DNA from: Incurvaria masculella | Lineage: Eukaryota; Arthropoda; Insecta; Lepidoptera; Incurvariidae | Direction of reading: 5' to 3' | Assembly (NCBI GenBank): GCA_946894095.1 | Contig: OX335647.2 | Span: 23,330,001-23,394,000 of the forward strand | Length of the DNA: 64,000 bases | Shown: piece by piece, positions 20,830 through 32,606 of the stretch | Position numbering within the stretch: the first letter of the stretch is position 1 | How the letters are laid out: each line of letters begins with the position of its first letter | The notes under the pieces: model-generated | What the model saw: only the letters and a program-made list of their open reading frames with translations | Databases searched by the model: none | Told to the model about the DNA's origin: nothing | Made by a program: the position numbers and the translations under genes

Positions 20830-23304
20830 AAAAACCGAGGGGTTAGTCACTCGAGCAAAAAGTGTACACCAGATTCCCAGTAGTCAAGATTTCCTTGGGA
20901 TTTCTAGATTCCTAAAGATTTCCAAAGACTACCAAAGATTCTTAGAGATTCCTAAAGATTTCCAAAGATTCCTGGAGATTCCTAAAGATTTCCAAAGATT
21001 CTTAGAGATTCCTAAAGATTTCCAAAGATTCCTGGAGATTCCTAAAGATTTCCAAAGACTACCAAAGATTCTTGGAGATTTCAAATATACTGGGATTTCG
21101 TAAGATTTCTGAGGACTACCAAAGATTACCTGGATTTTTAAGGACTACCAACACATTTTTGGTACATTCCAATGATTTCGGGATTTCTAAAGATTCTTAG
21201 TGACCACCAACGATTCATAGAGACTTATAATTGCGCGTTGCGCGCAGCACGTGTCCGTGACGTCATCGCAGACAGGCGGGCGGCGCGGCCGGCGGCGAGG
21301 GTCGGCACGGGCGCGGCGTCCGCGCGAGGCGGCAACAGCGCGGGCACGGGCGGCGGGGGCGAGCGGCGCCCGCAGGAGACGGCAACGGCGCGGCGGGCGG
21401 GGAGCCCCCGCGCCGTGGCCGTTCGATATTCGTTTTGGACATATTTACCCAGGCGGAATCCGGTTAAATTAGATCCCATATTATCTCAGCGATCTTTAGA
21501 TCAGCGCTGATTTTTTCTTTCCCTGAGGCATTATACGATACCATTTTTGAATCCACAGTACATATTTCACATACTAAATTTCAAGATGAGGTACTCCGCT
21601 CTTTCGAAATCTCTTAGAATCTCAGCCATCATTAGGTCAGGGTTGATTTTTTTTTTGCCTGGGTCATTATAAAAGGCTATATTTGAAACCTTAGCAAATA
21701 TTTCACGTAGAAAACTTCGCGATTAGGTAGGTACTCTTCTTTTTCGAAATCCCTTGCAGTCGTAATCACTGTGAACCTGTAAAAACTTGGTACGAGATTA
21801 GCACCGGACTAACCATACAAAAACCGGTTTACTTCGACCTTAATACGCGTAGTAAAGTTAGTCCGCCCCGAGCTCGGTTCACAACATACCTACAATCATC
21901 TAATTATTTAATCAAAATACATACAATAAACACAGTAAACAAACCGGCCAAGTGCGAGTCGGACTCGCACACAAAGGGTTCCGTACCATCGTAAATGATT
22001 TAACACCAAAAAATCATATTATTTGTATTTTTTTATTATCTTTAAATTTTACTTATTTGTTGTTATAGCGGCAAATTAAATACTCACTCTGTGAAAATTT
22101 CAGCTACGTACTTATTACGGTTCATGAGTAACAGCTTTGTGACAGACGGACGGACGGACGGACAGCTGAGGCTTAGTAATAGGGTTCCGTTTTCACCCTT
22201 TCGGTACGGAACCCTAAAAAGTAGTATACGCATGATAACCTTCTATTCGCTTAGTACGCGTATTAAGGTCGGACTAAACCGGTTTTTGTTTGGTTAATCC
22301 GGTGCTTATCCCGTACTAAATTTTGACAGGTTTACTCTGAATACGGCTGAATATGTTTTGGAATTGTGTCGTCGGGCACACGCGGGTTGCGCGCTGCGCA
22401 CACTCGTGCGCACACGTGTGCGTGATTTCTTCGCAAACTGGCGGCCGCGCCCACGGCCGCGCTATCATTGTTAGATTAGATCCCGTATTATCTTAGCGAT
22501 CATTAGGTCAGCCCTGTTTTTTTTTTGCCTGATGCATTATGCAATACCATTTTTGAAGCCATAATACATATTTGACATACTCAACTTCACGATGAGGTAC
22601 TCCGATCTTTCGAAATCCCTTAGTATCTCAGCCATCATTAGGTCAAAGTTGATTATTTCTTTGCCTGGGCCGTTATAAAAGTCTATATTTAAAAACCTAG
22701 TAAATATTTCACGTACTCGAGATAAGGTACTCTTATTTTAAAAACCTTTACAGTCTTATTCAGAACTAACCTGTCAAAACTTACGTACTGTACTAGAATT
22801 GCACCGGACTAAGCATACAACCGGTTTAGTCCGACCCCGACAAGATTATCTGAGATTACAAAGACTTTGATCGGATTGCCAATGATTCGCTTAGGATTCC
22901 TACACTCCCTGGGAGTCCTCGAGACTACCCAAGATTTTCCTATTCCTCGGACTCCCGCCCAGGATTACTCGAGATTTCCATTAATTTGAAAGGATTCCCA
23001 ATGATTTCCTTGGTATTCTCAGATTCCTTAGGATTACTCGGGATTACATAAGATTTCCAGATTCCTCGGACTCCCATCGGATTCCTCGGACTCCGCCTAA
23101 GATTACCCGAGATTTCCATGAATTTGATAGGATTCCCAATGATTTCCTTGGGATTTCCAGATTCTTTAGGATTACTCGGGATTACATAAGATTTCCGAGA
23201 TTCTCCGGACTCCCACCAGATTCCTCGGACTCCCACCTAAGATTCTTGAGATTCCCAAACGATTGTACACCAGATTCCTTGAGTGAGTGACCCCTCGGTA
23301 AAAA
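20830..23304. mobile_element. 2.5-kb composite TIR element made of nested repeats
   Basis: Ends are inverted: left ACCGAGGGGTTAGTCACTC, and the complement of the right end ACCGAGGGGTCACTCACTC; GTGTACACCAGATTCC-like sequence follows inside. Next to each end is an array of GATTCC/GATTTCC words: left 20870-21200 with a unit of about 34 bp, right 22880-23265 with two copies of a unit of about 128 bp. The middle holds a domain present twice in direct orientation (about 21225-21880 and 22380-22850): a CpG-rich segment, two roughly 135-bp monomers ending CTTTCGAAATCCCTTAG, then GCACCGGACTAA with AACCGGTTTA. A CCGGCCAAGTGCGAG repeat is inserted between them. No long ORF exists, so it is a non-autonomous element of unknown class. 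Confidence 0.65.
21941..22220 (+). repeat. Lepidopteran CCGGCCAAGTGCGAG repeat, copy 2
   Basis: A 280-bp copy of the repeat at 12881-13193, inserted in the middle of the 20830-23304 element. It has the same ends and the same GACG microsatellite. Confidence 0.85.
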
Positions 23305-24061
23305 CATGGACAATTGTACCAACCATTATGAGCTATTAAACTTTCAAGTCCATTTATATCGAAACTCTCATTTCTGCAAATAAAGGGTTTTATCAGTATA
23401 CTATTCTAATATATATATATATATAGTATATATATGTATAGTATATATATATATATATAAGTTAACTTGAACTAACTTATTTGGCTCCAATGTATGATAA
23501 ACACACTGGAATAATTCCAATAGACTAATTTCATAACCGTAAAAAAAATACAAACATCTGCAAGTAAAGTCTAAAAAACATTCTAAATTATGAAAAATTT
23601 TCTTTCTCTGATAATATTTTTGATTGCAAAATGCATTAATAAAGCCTGTCAGTTCCACTCATATTATGCAACGATTTTTATTGGAAGATAATTTTACATA
23701 TTCATTCATTTAATTTATTATTTTACAAAACTGTAATGAAACCATTTTAGTCACACAGCTATTTCTAAGCCAAGCCGCTACATACTATATTTACAGCCAT
23801 TAGCCTTGCAAATCACAACCAAACGCGGTCTTCAAATACCCACCAGTCAACAGCACCGCTTTTAATATTTCTTCAGCACAGCTGTCACCATTTCAACATT
23901 TCCTCCATCATTATTACCACAGTTCTACTGTTAAATTTTTAACGTCTTTTAGCGTCAAGTGTGAAAAAAATAGTTAGGGGATTCGATCAATTCCACACTG
24001 TGTTTGTGTCAAAGCATCTGTGCTCTTACTGGGTGAAACATTTGAAATTCAGTTTGAATTG
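23305..24061. other. AT-rich stretch with a TA microsatellite
   Basis: Positions 23409-23460 are an interrupted TA dinucleotide repeat. Nothing else is recognised. Confidence 0.5.
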
Positions 24062-24453
24062 TTTTTTTTTATGCGACCTGACATGGATCGCTGGTGTGTT
24101 GTGCCCAATACACCACATTCCCGAAGGAAAAAGATGCCATGCCAGGACCTTCCCTTTATGAGTACGGCTACATTGAACTGGATGGAAAACACGGACAATT
24201 TTTCATTGCCGCTTCGACCATCTTTTCATCGAATGCGATGGTACCAACTCGGGCGGGCTTAAACCCTACCACCTAGTAGGGGAAGGAGACCTACAGTTTT
24301 ACATGGATTCCGAACCATGGAGCAGCTCGCATTCGTGACGAAATGCACTTATCGAACTCGGAAAGAGAAAGAAAGTGGTGCATGTCGGAATTGAACCCAG
24401 AACGGTACCCCGATACGCTAGGCCAGTCCTCGGGCCACTAGGCTACAAGCGCT
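24062..24453 (-). repeat. tRNA-derived SINE family A, full-length minus copy
   Basis: A reverse-oriented full copy. The T tract and GCGACCTGACATGGAT mark the 3' tail on the left; the tRNA-like head with CCACTAGGCTAC (A box complement) is on the right. It lies about 190 bp beyond the KLHDC10 stop codon. Confidence 0.85.
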
Positions 24454-24645
24454 CAATCTGAATTAACTGAATTCCCTCACTTATTTTCTCAAATGTAGTC
24501 TCTGTATCCACCATCACGATTCATACACTGTTTCACCATGACAATTTCCACAGTACCGCAGCCACTATTTCCTAAATACGATACTCCCACTTTAGTAGTT
24601 CCACCGACACTTTCGGTATCACTAATTCCAGTCCAACGGCCATCA

Positions 24646-27600
24646 CTATTTCAACCGCTCGACAAACCGCCTCGGCACACCGCAGTCCAGCAGCCTCGAG
24701 CCATCCACATAGTCCAAGTGCGGGTTGTAGAACAGTATCGCCTCCCAGCAGATCTCGCTGAGCTTCGGTATGCGGAGCCACACCTTGTACAGTTCGTTGT
24801 TGCGCCGGCCGGTCTCGTCGCTCGGCTCGATGCCGCCGAACGTGTACGCGCAGCCCTCGGGCGTCGCCGCCGACGAGTGGAAGTAGAGCAGCTTGGGCAG
24901 CACCGTCTCGCGCATCAGCGTCCACTGCATGCTCCGCAGTTCGAGGCGCCAGACATCGTCGAAGACTGACACGCCGTCCGAGCCGCCTATCACAAACACC
25001 TGGAAATTTGACATTTCTATTACTTTTTACGTTTATACCATTGCTGTAAAGATATTTGTAAATGTTAATGTTACCCACGATGCCGTACTCGGTTAAAGTG
25101 TTTTAAGGATTTAATGTGTTAAGGATGATCAAGACCAAGCTGATGCCTTAAGGTGGCCCAACCCGCTCATCTCCCCATACAAAAGGGGAAAGAAGATCAC
25201 GCCCATATTTCTTGTCAGAGATCCAACATTTTGCTAAAAATAGCTTTATTTGATCGAACTAGATGTCTGATGACCGTTGGCATTGTAAAATTGTGTTTGG
25301 TTTCTAAGTTATAAGGTCCGAAAGTTCCCATTTTTCGCGCGTTTTATACAATAAATTTGGAGGTGGATTACGCAATGATAAAGTAAGAACATCTTAAAAA
25401 GATTAGTCATCAGACATAGCTTATTTAATCAAGATTTATAATCGATTTGGTTTTTGTTCGATTTTTTACTACAGCGGTCATGGTTTACTTTTAGCTATAA
25501 GTCGTTTTGAAATAAAAATTTTCGTAAATCTTACCCAATCATACACTATGCACATTGTCTTTTTTGTGGATATGTTGCATCTTCCTCATCACGGAGCCTG
25601 TCTTATTCTTTGAAACAGAGAAGATCCCAGAGCGCAACAGCACGGTTTTGTACCGTGCCTGCGAATGAGTTAGGCCCGCCGGGTTGGGCCACCTTAAGGG
25701 TATGTCTAATTTTCCGGCTCGCTCGGCTTACTGCGCAGTATAAACATAATATTTTATGATGACTAGGTTCTGTAGAAAAAACGCGCGGCCCCTAATTGCG
25801 GCTCTCCAACACAGTACTCCGTATGCACAGTACCGACGTGTGGTATGGTGTGCGTGAGTTGCTAGGAAGCTAACACCTTCAAGGTATGTACAATATACAA
25901 TTTTTGCTCATAACTACGCAATTGCGCACACACAGAGAGACACAACTTTTTTTTGACGTTTTTATGTCAGAGCTATATTTTTTTTGTTTCTACGTCTTCA
26001 TATAATATTTGATTTTATGGTCTATTAAAAGTGGCTAGAGTGTTCCAGCAAGCAATGAAAGGATCACTCCAAATGTAGAAGGAACAAAGAAAGTTAGGTG
26101 TTGTGCCTTAGCCAATGCAAGGCAACTTCAAAAAACGGTACGATACGATAAGCATCAGCGACCCAATATCATCACCGCCAATCTCCTACTTGCCCCGGCT
26201 GCAAAGGGCCCGGATATATATCGGGTATGACCAACCTAACGGCTTACATCCAGATAGAAACTTTTAAGTTTGCTAAGGATACAAGCATACAAACATAGTT
26301 CACCTGAATCCCATCGTCGGTGTGGATCTGCACGGCGCTGTGACACTTGCGCGGCAGCGGCGCCAGCGGCGGGCTGTGCGACGTGTCCAGCTTGGCTGTG
26401 ACGGTGCTCCAGGACTTGGTCTCGATGTTGAAGACGGGCACGTCGACCAGGTCGAAGGCCCACTCGCCGGTGCCGCCGGCCAGCACGTAGATGTCGCGGC
26501 CGTCGCAGGCCAGCTCGTGGCGGTAGCGGCCCACCGGCTCGTCCTCGCTGCCGTGCCCCACGTACAGCGACTCCCACGTCAGGGTGTTCAGGTCGAGCCT
26601 GCAATGTTTGTAGATTTGAGAGGGACTTATTTTTACAAGCTCTATATAAGACAATATGAATGAAGAGTTAAGTACAACGGCCTGTGCCTGTCTCCTTAGT
26701 CAATTCTATTATAAACTCCTTTTTTAATGTAAGGATGCCCCTGCCCGGCGGAACTAACTCATTCGTGGGCACGGCACAAAACCGTGCTATTGCGCTCTGA
26801 AACCTTCTATGTTTCAAAGATAAAGACAGGCTCCATAATGATGCGGATGCAACATGTCCACAAAGCAAACAATGCACATAGTGTTTGATTTGGTAAGATT
26901 TACTGAAAATTTTAATTATAAAACGACTTCTACCTAAAAGAGCTGCACTGATGAATTATTTCCAGACTTTCCGAAAAGTGTACATCTTTAAAAAAACTGA
27001 ATGCATTGTTTACTAGAATTGTTTACTAGGTGGTAGCATTTAAAGTGATTTTTGAATTTTATTTATCCTGTTCTCTCATATTGATTTAGACCTTTGAAAT
27101 AAAATAAATTATACTTTGCAAATTTTTTCTCTTTCCCATTTGAGAGCCTAAGCTTGATTTGACAGCTTAGGTATGTAACGATGTACTTAGCGCGATCCCG
27201 AATCCGACCATCTACCTCTCCACGGAACCCTGCGCCCACTCAGTTTGCGGGTAGATCAAAGAGATCTCCGCGACGCGACTGACTAAACGGCGAGCGGAAG
27301 AAGGGGGACAGATGTCAACGCGCGCGAGCAAAAACGGACGACATTTCGGAAGAACGAAAGAACACCTTTTTGGGAATGTGTTATACGATGTGGCCTGCGA
27401 AAAAGACGATTGTATTTTAAGAAAACCTCTTGTGCCGTGTCTACGGGAAGTATCCAGGAGCCGGGAAGTCTGTCCGGAGTCTTGGAGTTCGGCCTAGTGA
27501 GGTGAGTGGGCTTATACCTAACTGTCACTTGTCCTTCTCTTCCCAGCGCTAAGTACTCATTACTGACCTGTTATAATTGGTGGAGGCGCCCATTTTATTA

Positions 27601-30600
27601 AAAAAAATAATATCAGAACAACAATATGGCAAGCAAAGAAGGGTCAGGAGGGACTCGGGATGAATTAGCCCAATTAGTAGTGAAGCTAAAACAGGGTCTT
27701 AATAATCAAAATGAGGTACTCAGGGAGGTTTTGCAACGCCTAGCTACCGTCGAAGAAAGATTAATAAAACAGGACACAAAAAATGAGTCCGAGTCGAGTG
27801 CCGCGGACGCGTCCACTGCGGACGCCCCCCCCTCCGCCGCCGCCGGCGAGGGAGCCAGCGCGGGGATCTCGCAAACACGACCGGATTATTACGAAAAAGA
27901 ACAATTCAAAATTGCGAAACAAATGATCGAAGGAATAGGTACTTGCGATGGAAATGATGCTAATCATTTTATACAGTTCATCATTCAGTTGGATCGCATT
28001 TTTAAGTTAAAATTAATACGATGTGATCGTCTTATACCGCTGATAATTTTAAAGTTACGCGAACCTTTAGTGTCATGGTGGTTCAGGAGATTTGATGGCA
28101 CACACACAGACTGGGTCAAACTAAAGCCAGAACTATTAAATTATCTAAGCCCCATTCACAGGGAAACACTTAAGCAGGAATTAATATTTCGCTTTCAAAA
28201 AGAAAACGAATCTTTGAGGGAGTTTGTACAGAACGTCGAATCAGCCGCAAATGCCTTAAATTGTGGATTTAGCGAAGGAGAATTAGTTAACATTATAACA
28301 TCGCACATTTCGCCAAACACGTTCCAATATTTACGACCGATGCATCCAATAAACACGATTGAGTATTTACTTCAACTCGGAAGCGAGATAGATGGAGCTA
28401 GGCTGCGAGAGGCGCAGTATCACACGGCCGCCGGCGCTCCCCACTCCCAAATGGCGGCCGCCCCGCTCGTCACCCGCTTCGCTCCCCCGCCACCATCGCC
28501 ACCTACGATACGCTGACGTTGCCGTTTACGCTGACTTTTCGATTTCACACAAATCGGAAGTCGGAGTTTGACTTTGACAGCACCACAGAATATCTAGTAA
28601 AAACTTTAATATTGAAAGAGTTTTAGTGACAACTGAGTGGTCAGTCCGAGTTCTCGCCTAAATTGGCGTCCACGGAACTTCAAAGTTACGTAAAAACGTC
28701 AAACTCCAATCAAGTTTTTACTAGACATTCTGTGGTTTTTCTTCTACATGATGCAAAAAATAAACAAACCATTTTGGGCCGGTACGGTACCTATAAACGT
28801 CGCAGGTGTAGTCAAATCCGTCGGTGCCGCCGACCGAATAGAAGTGGTCGGGCAGGCAGAGCGTCGCCTGCCCGTACTGGCCGGGCGGGCGGGCGCCGCG
28901 CGTGCGCAGCTCCAGGAGGTCGCCGCCGCGCAGGGTGCTATACGCGAGCAGCGCGCGGCTGCAACGCCGCCCGAAAGGCGAACCCGTCCCGCCGAATATC
29001 TGAAATGGTGCATAATTCATGTCTCACAGCAATATTTTGAAGTATTCTAAATAACCAACAGCCAACATGCCAACAGAGTAAAAATATATATATATGTATT
29101 TTTTTTTTATGTATACATCTGTTCATATGTTCTAAAATAATATTTGTGTATTTGTATCTTATACCTATTAATATGTTTACGTGTATGTACATATTTGTAT
29201 GTAATTTATTTTAATATATAAATCCTTATTTTTAGGTTAGTTAATATTTTCGCTAATTCATTTTGTTTTACGTTTAGTTTTTTGCCCGCCTCACTGCACC
29301 TCTCCTACATCTCTCAGGTTGAATGGTAGAAAATGCCTTATGGCATTAATTTCCGCCTTTTTGTACCGTATGGCTGCAAATAAAGTATTTTTTCATTTTC
29401 ATTTCATTTCATAGTCTAATCTTGGAACAGTCTTCCCAGTGAAGTTGTAAGTTCTGTCTCCGTAAATTCCTTTCATAAATAAACTGGACAATCATATGAA
29501 AAAATATATTTATAATAAATAAATAAATAAGTGTTGTGATCTAGGCGCATCAGCTTAAGGGCCTGGTACTAGCCAAATCGCAAAGTTAGACGAGGCACCC
29601 CAAGTAAACTAACTAAGTCTGACGATTATAAGTGTCATCCTTACAATATATGATTCCTTGTCTAGGAATCGAATGATTTTCGTTAATGTATGTTTCCTTT
29701 TTCTATACAAAATACATTGCGGAAACGGTGTCCATTTCCGAACTTTTTTGACTAAATGTAGAAATCTAAAAGCAAATGGAATTTTTTGTTTATGCATATA
29801 TGCTGTTTTTGCTTATATCTAGAAATCGAATGACTTTCAGATTTCTAATGAGAAAAATCAACTTTTTTTATTTTTATTATTATTTAAATAAATGATGGAA
29901 TAAAAAAATATTAACAATCCATTATCAGTCTGGAGTTCTATTTGGATTTGCTGAAGCGTTTCACTACATATTATTACATTTGTTAAAAAGTGCATTTGTA
30001 TGGCGCGAGTAGTTGGCTAGTCCTAGCGCCTTAAAGCTGCTAGCCTATCAATAATAAAAAACCATGACTCTCCAACGTACATTAAAGATCAGTTTGCGTT
30101 TCTACATATATTCGCATAATCTTTGTTAAGATCGACCTACTCTCTATTACTTCTCATTCTTCCACTTCCGACTCAAACTATTTTACAGTGCACACTGCAT
30201 GTGTGTGGAACTCAATGTCATTTCAGGTTTGGCAATCACCATTTTTAAGGGTGTGATAACACCTGATTGGACTCAGTTCCATTAGGGCGTAATTGACATC
30301 ATATTTTAATATTTTTAAAATGAACTACTACCTATTTTGTAATTTTAAAAAGATAAAAAATATATTTGAAACCTATAACGGCAAATGTCTGACGCTCATG
30401 TTCTGTGTTCAAACTTTTTTTATAAAATTTTATAAAGTCAAATTTGAGAACACAAAGCACCAGAGACTAGCAGTTTCATTTTTTTTATTATAGCTAGACC
30501 ATCAATCTACGCATTTACTTTTTAGGGTTCCTTACCCAAAGGGTGCCAACGGAACCCTATTACTAAGCCTCCGCTGTCCGTCCGTCCGTCCGTCTGTCAC

Positions 30601-32606
30601 AGGGCTGTATCTCATGAACCATAATAGACAGGTAACTGAAATTTTTACAGAGTGTGTATTTTGCTGCTATAACAACATATAGATAACATTTAAAAATAAT
30701 AAGTATTAAAGGGAGTCCCCATACAAAAAACGTGTTTTTTTTGTGTTAAATCTTGTTCGATGGTACGGAACTCTTCGTGTGCGAGTCCGACTCGCACTTG
30801 GCCGGTTTTTCATTTTCGTAATTCGTTGTGATATTTAAAAAAAATGTGGTTTTACTTACGTCCTTTTCAAACTGAACGCAATCGGCTCTTATAAGCCCTT
30901 AATAATTTTTAATAGGGGATTTATCACACTGAAATGAAATAGTACCGTCTAATAGGTTACTAACTTTATGTGTAGTCGCTCTAATCGAATTCTACTTACC
31001 ATAATTTTGCTGCCATCGGTGCTGGTACACATGGCGTTCGAGGCGAGCTCATCGGGAAGATTGTCGGGCGGCCGCAGCAGCTGCCAGCGTCGCCGAGCCA
31101 CGGAGTAGCTCCAGAGCTCCTTGAACAGCGGTCGCTGGAGCGACCACGTGTCGTCCGCCCCCTCCGGTCCGCCGCCGTTTGGCGTCGGATTGTACCCTCC
31201 AAAGCAGTACAATCTGTACGGTGTGAAATAGATTGTGTTGGTGCTACCACTGTATGATGTCTATGATATACTAATATGGATTCCAACTTTAATGCTTTCA
31301 GTGTTGGGACTTACATAAAGGTGAAAACATATTACAGACAAAATAATATTACTTTTATTATTACACTGCTTACAACAAACAACAGTTTTTAATATGATTA
31401 GCACATTTTTTGGTGGGCCTTAGACCAAATGCCCACGATGCCGAGCGGCATTAGTGCTCGGCAAAGCCGTTCAGTAAAGCAAAAACTGATGCACGTTTCC
31501 ACACAGCACCTGTGGAGTCCTGGCGTGCAGACTGTGTGGTGAAAAGTGTGACAAATACGATTTTCTCGTCACTACCGCTGCGTTATTGGTTATTTTAAGT
31601 AAAATAAAGCATCACAAGCCCAGGTCTAATCCCTTAGTAAAGGGTGATCATTATAATGTTCAATGAACATTGTAGTTTGCAATATGGTCCACTCCATAGT
31701 AAACAAGAGCACATCAAAATGAACAGAAACAATTCGTGCAATGCCGAGCGACACACCCACACTTGTACGTCAGCACCTTGTTGAATGGTCCAAACCGGCT
31801 TCAGTCGGTTTCGAATCGACAACCTGATCGCCTTATGCTTAGTAATATACACGTTGTTAACCCATGTAGGCGACATTCCCGAAAGGGGGTTATTTTGAGA
31901 CTCATGCTGATGCTAAAAAAGTAGGTTTTTTTTTGTTTTGACCTTTTGTTTTAAAATTTTCGATATCTAATACTAGTATGAAACCATAGTATTTCGTAAT
32001 AGGAATCGCACTGCATTTACAAAAAGTTCTAAAGTAGTTTTTTTTTATAATAAATGTAAAAATTTACATTCGGATCGATGCAATAAAATTAGCTGCGGCG
32101 CACAGTCAGCTGCGAGACAGCAAACGCGTGACCTTGGCAGTGGCGCGAACACATGGCGTGCTTACACCATTCCAAAGGGAAATCATCGCTGAGGTAAAAG
32201 TTTGGATTAAATATGCAATTTTTTTTTACTATTTTAGATTTAATTTTTTAATACCACAAAATAATAACTATACAGAATAGTTAAATAATCGGTATTAAAA
32301 TAGAAAGTCGCAAAACAAATTAACACCGTGTATAGTAATATCAATTGTACACTCTACCACATTAGTCACAAATTAATCCGTGAGAGGACATTCTTGGCTG
32401 ATATCGCCTGAGAATAAAGGCAGAAATCAACTGTACAGTGAACCAGAGTAGACGAGTTAATTTAAAACCACTGCTCACCTTTCGCCATCACACACAATAC
32501 GGTGCCCCGAGCGAGGCCGCGGAGTCTCTCCCGGCGGCGACCGATACAACACCCTCGTTACCTTGAACGGCCTGAATACAAACTGCTTCGCCTCCGCTGG
32601 TTTCAT
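24646..32606 (-). CDS. KLHDC10: Kelch-repeat protein KLHDC10-like, complete
   Basis: Five minus-strand exons join in frame to 399 residues: 32479-32606, 31000-31213, 28791-28999, 26304-26598 and 24646-24999, all with GT-AG borders. KLHDC10 is a beta-propeller substrate receptor for a Cullin-2 ubiquitin ligase that recognises C-terminal degrons; the Drosophila orthologue is Slim. The first exon reads M-KPAEAKQFVF and ends RPRSGHRIVCDGE, joined across the intron to RLYCFGGYNP, the family's first kelch blade. Later blades show IFGGTG, HFYSVGGTDGFDY, IYVLAGGTGEWAFD, VFVIGGSDG and AYTFGGIEP. The C-terminus (LRIPKLSEICWEAIL and GVPRRFVERLK) matches the SOCS/BC-box-like tail. Human KLHDC10 is about 442 residues. 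Intron 3 carries a gag fragment and a MITE close to an exon. It is divergent from PEX5. Confidence 0.92.
25152..25693. mobile_element. 542-bp TTAA-flanked MITE
   Basis: Perfect 14-bp inverted ends (GGTGGCCCAACCCG and CGGGTTGGGCCACC), each bordered by TTAA (25148-25151 and 25694-25697). The TTAA duplication is the signature of piggyBac-type transposition. It lies in the last intron of KLHDC10. Fragments of the same family are at about 26738-26940 (same intron 3 region) and 43963-44175. It has no coding capacity. Confidence 0.88.
25698..26303. other. Remainder of KLHDC10 intron 4
   Basis: Together with 25000-25147 this is intron sequence without a recognisable gene. Confidence 0.5.
26738..26940. 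repeat. Fragment of the 542-bp TTAA MITE family
   Basis: Matches one half of the 25152-25693 element (CCCGGCGG, TAACTCATTCG, GGCACGG, CAAAACCGTGCT and the CATAGTGT segment) but lacks the outer end. Confidence 0.7.
27174..27575 (+). repeat. Putative 5' LTR of the gag-bearing element
   Basis: The segment begins TGTAACG and ends GTTATA, a short imperfect inverted repeat, about 400 bp in all. It is followed within a few bases by TGGTGGAGGCGCCC at 27578, which starts with TGG as expected for a tRNA primer-binding site, and then the gag start at 27626. No second LTR is present, so the boundaries are inferred. Confidence 0.5.
27626..28516 (+). CDS. LTR-retrotransposon Gag, truncated element
   Basis: An ATG-initiated frame of 296 codons. 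Residues 10-55 are a predicted coiled coil (LAQLVVKLKQGL then VLREVLQRLATVEERLIKQ), followed by an Ala/Ser-rich linker and a retroviral-type capsid region (about residues 88-255: PLVSWWFRRFDG, KQELIFRFQKENESLREFVQ, NIITSHISPNTFQYLRPM). This is a Gag that would assemble particles around element RNA. There is no CCHC knuckle, protease, RT or integrase downstream: from about 28505 the sequence changes into a CAGAG-type MITE, so the last residues and the stop are MITE-derived. It lies antisense in intron 3 of KLHDC10. Ty3/gypsy-like origin is likely but not proven. Confidence 0.8.
   Translation: MASKEGSGGTRDELAQLVVKLKQGLNNQNEVLREVLQRLATVEERLIKQDTKNESESSAADASTADAPPSAAAGEGASAGISQTRPDYYEKEQFKIAKQMIEGIGTCDGNDANHFIQFIIQLDRIFKLKLIRCDRLIPLIILKLREPLVSWWFRRFDGTHTDWVKLKPELLNYLSPIHRETLKQELIFRFQKENESLREFVQNVESAANALNCGFSEGELVNIITSHISPNTFQYLRPMHPINTIEYLLQLGSEIDGARLREAQYHTAAGAPHSQMAAAPLVTRFAPPPPSPPTIR
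28505..28745. repeat. CAGAG-family MITE, rearranged copy
   Basis: Two partial copies of the 9331-9666 family in opposite directions. First a reversed part (GACGTTGCCG, GTCGGAGTTTGACTTTGACA, CACAGAATATCTAGTAA), then from about 28636 a forward part (TTCTCGCCTAAATTGGCG and ACATTCTGTGGTTTTTCTTC). It truncates the Gag frame and ends about 45 bp from the splice donor of KLHDC10 exon 3. Confidence 0.75.
29000..30520. other. KLHDC10 intron 2, part; probable LINE 3' remnant
   Basis: AT-rich intron sequence. At about 29280-29410 a hairpin-forming AATGCCTTATGGCATTAA followed by AATAAAG and a run of ATTTC units resembles the 3' end of an insect non-LTR retrotransposon. No coding remains are visible. Confidence 0.4.
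30521..30807 (-). repeat. Lepidopteran CCGGCCAAGTGCGAG repeat, copy 3
   Basis: A reverse-oriented copy of the repeat at 12881-13193, in KLHDC10 intron 2. It has the GTCC microsatellite (complement of GACG) and ends in CGCACTTGGCCGG. Confidence 0.85.
31214..32478. other. KLHDC10 intron 1
   Basis: No gene recognised. Contains T-rich runs near 31925 and 32220 and no identified repeat family. Confidence 0.5.

Noticed and set aside
22940..23236. 98-codon minus-strand ORF with repeated ESGNPKE-like peptides
   Set aside because: It is the translation of the GATTCC-word subterminal array of the 20830-23304 element.
24538..24969. Plus-strand 143-codon ORF
   Set aside because: It is the antisense shadow of the last KLHDC10 exon.
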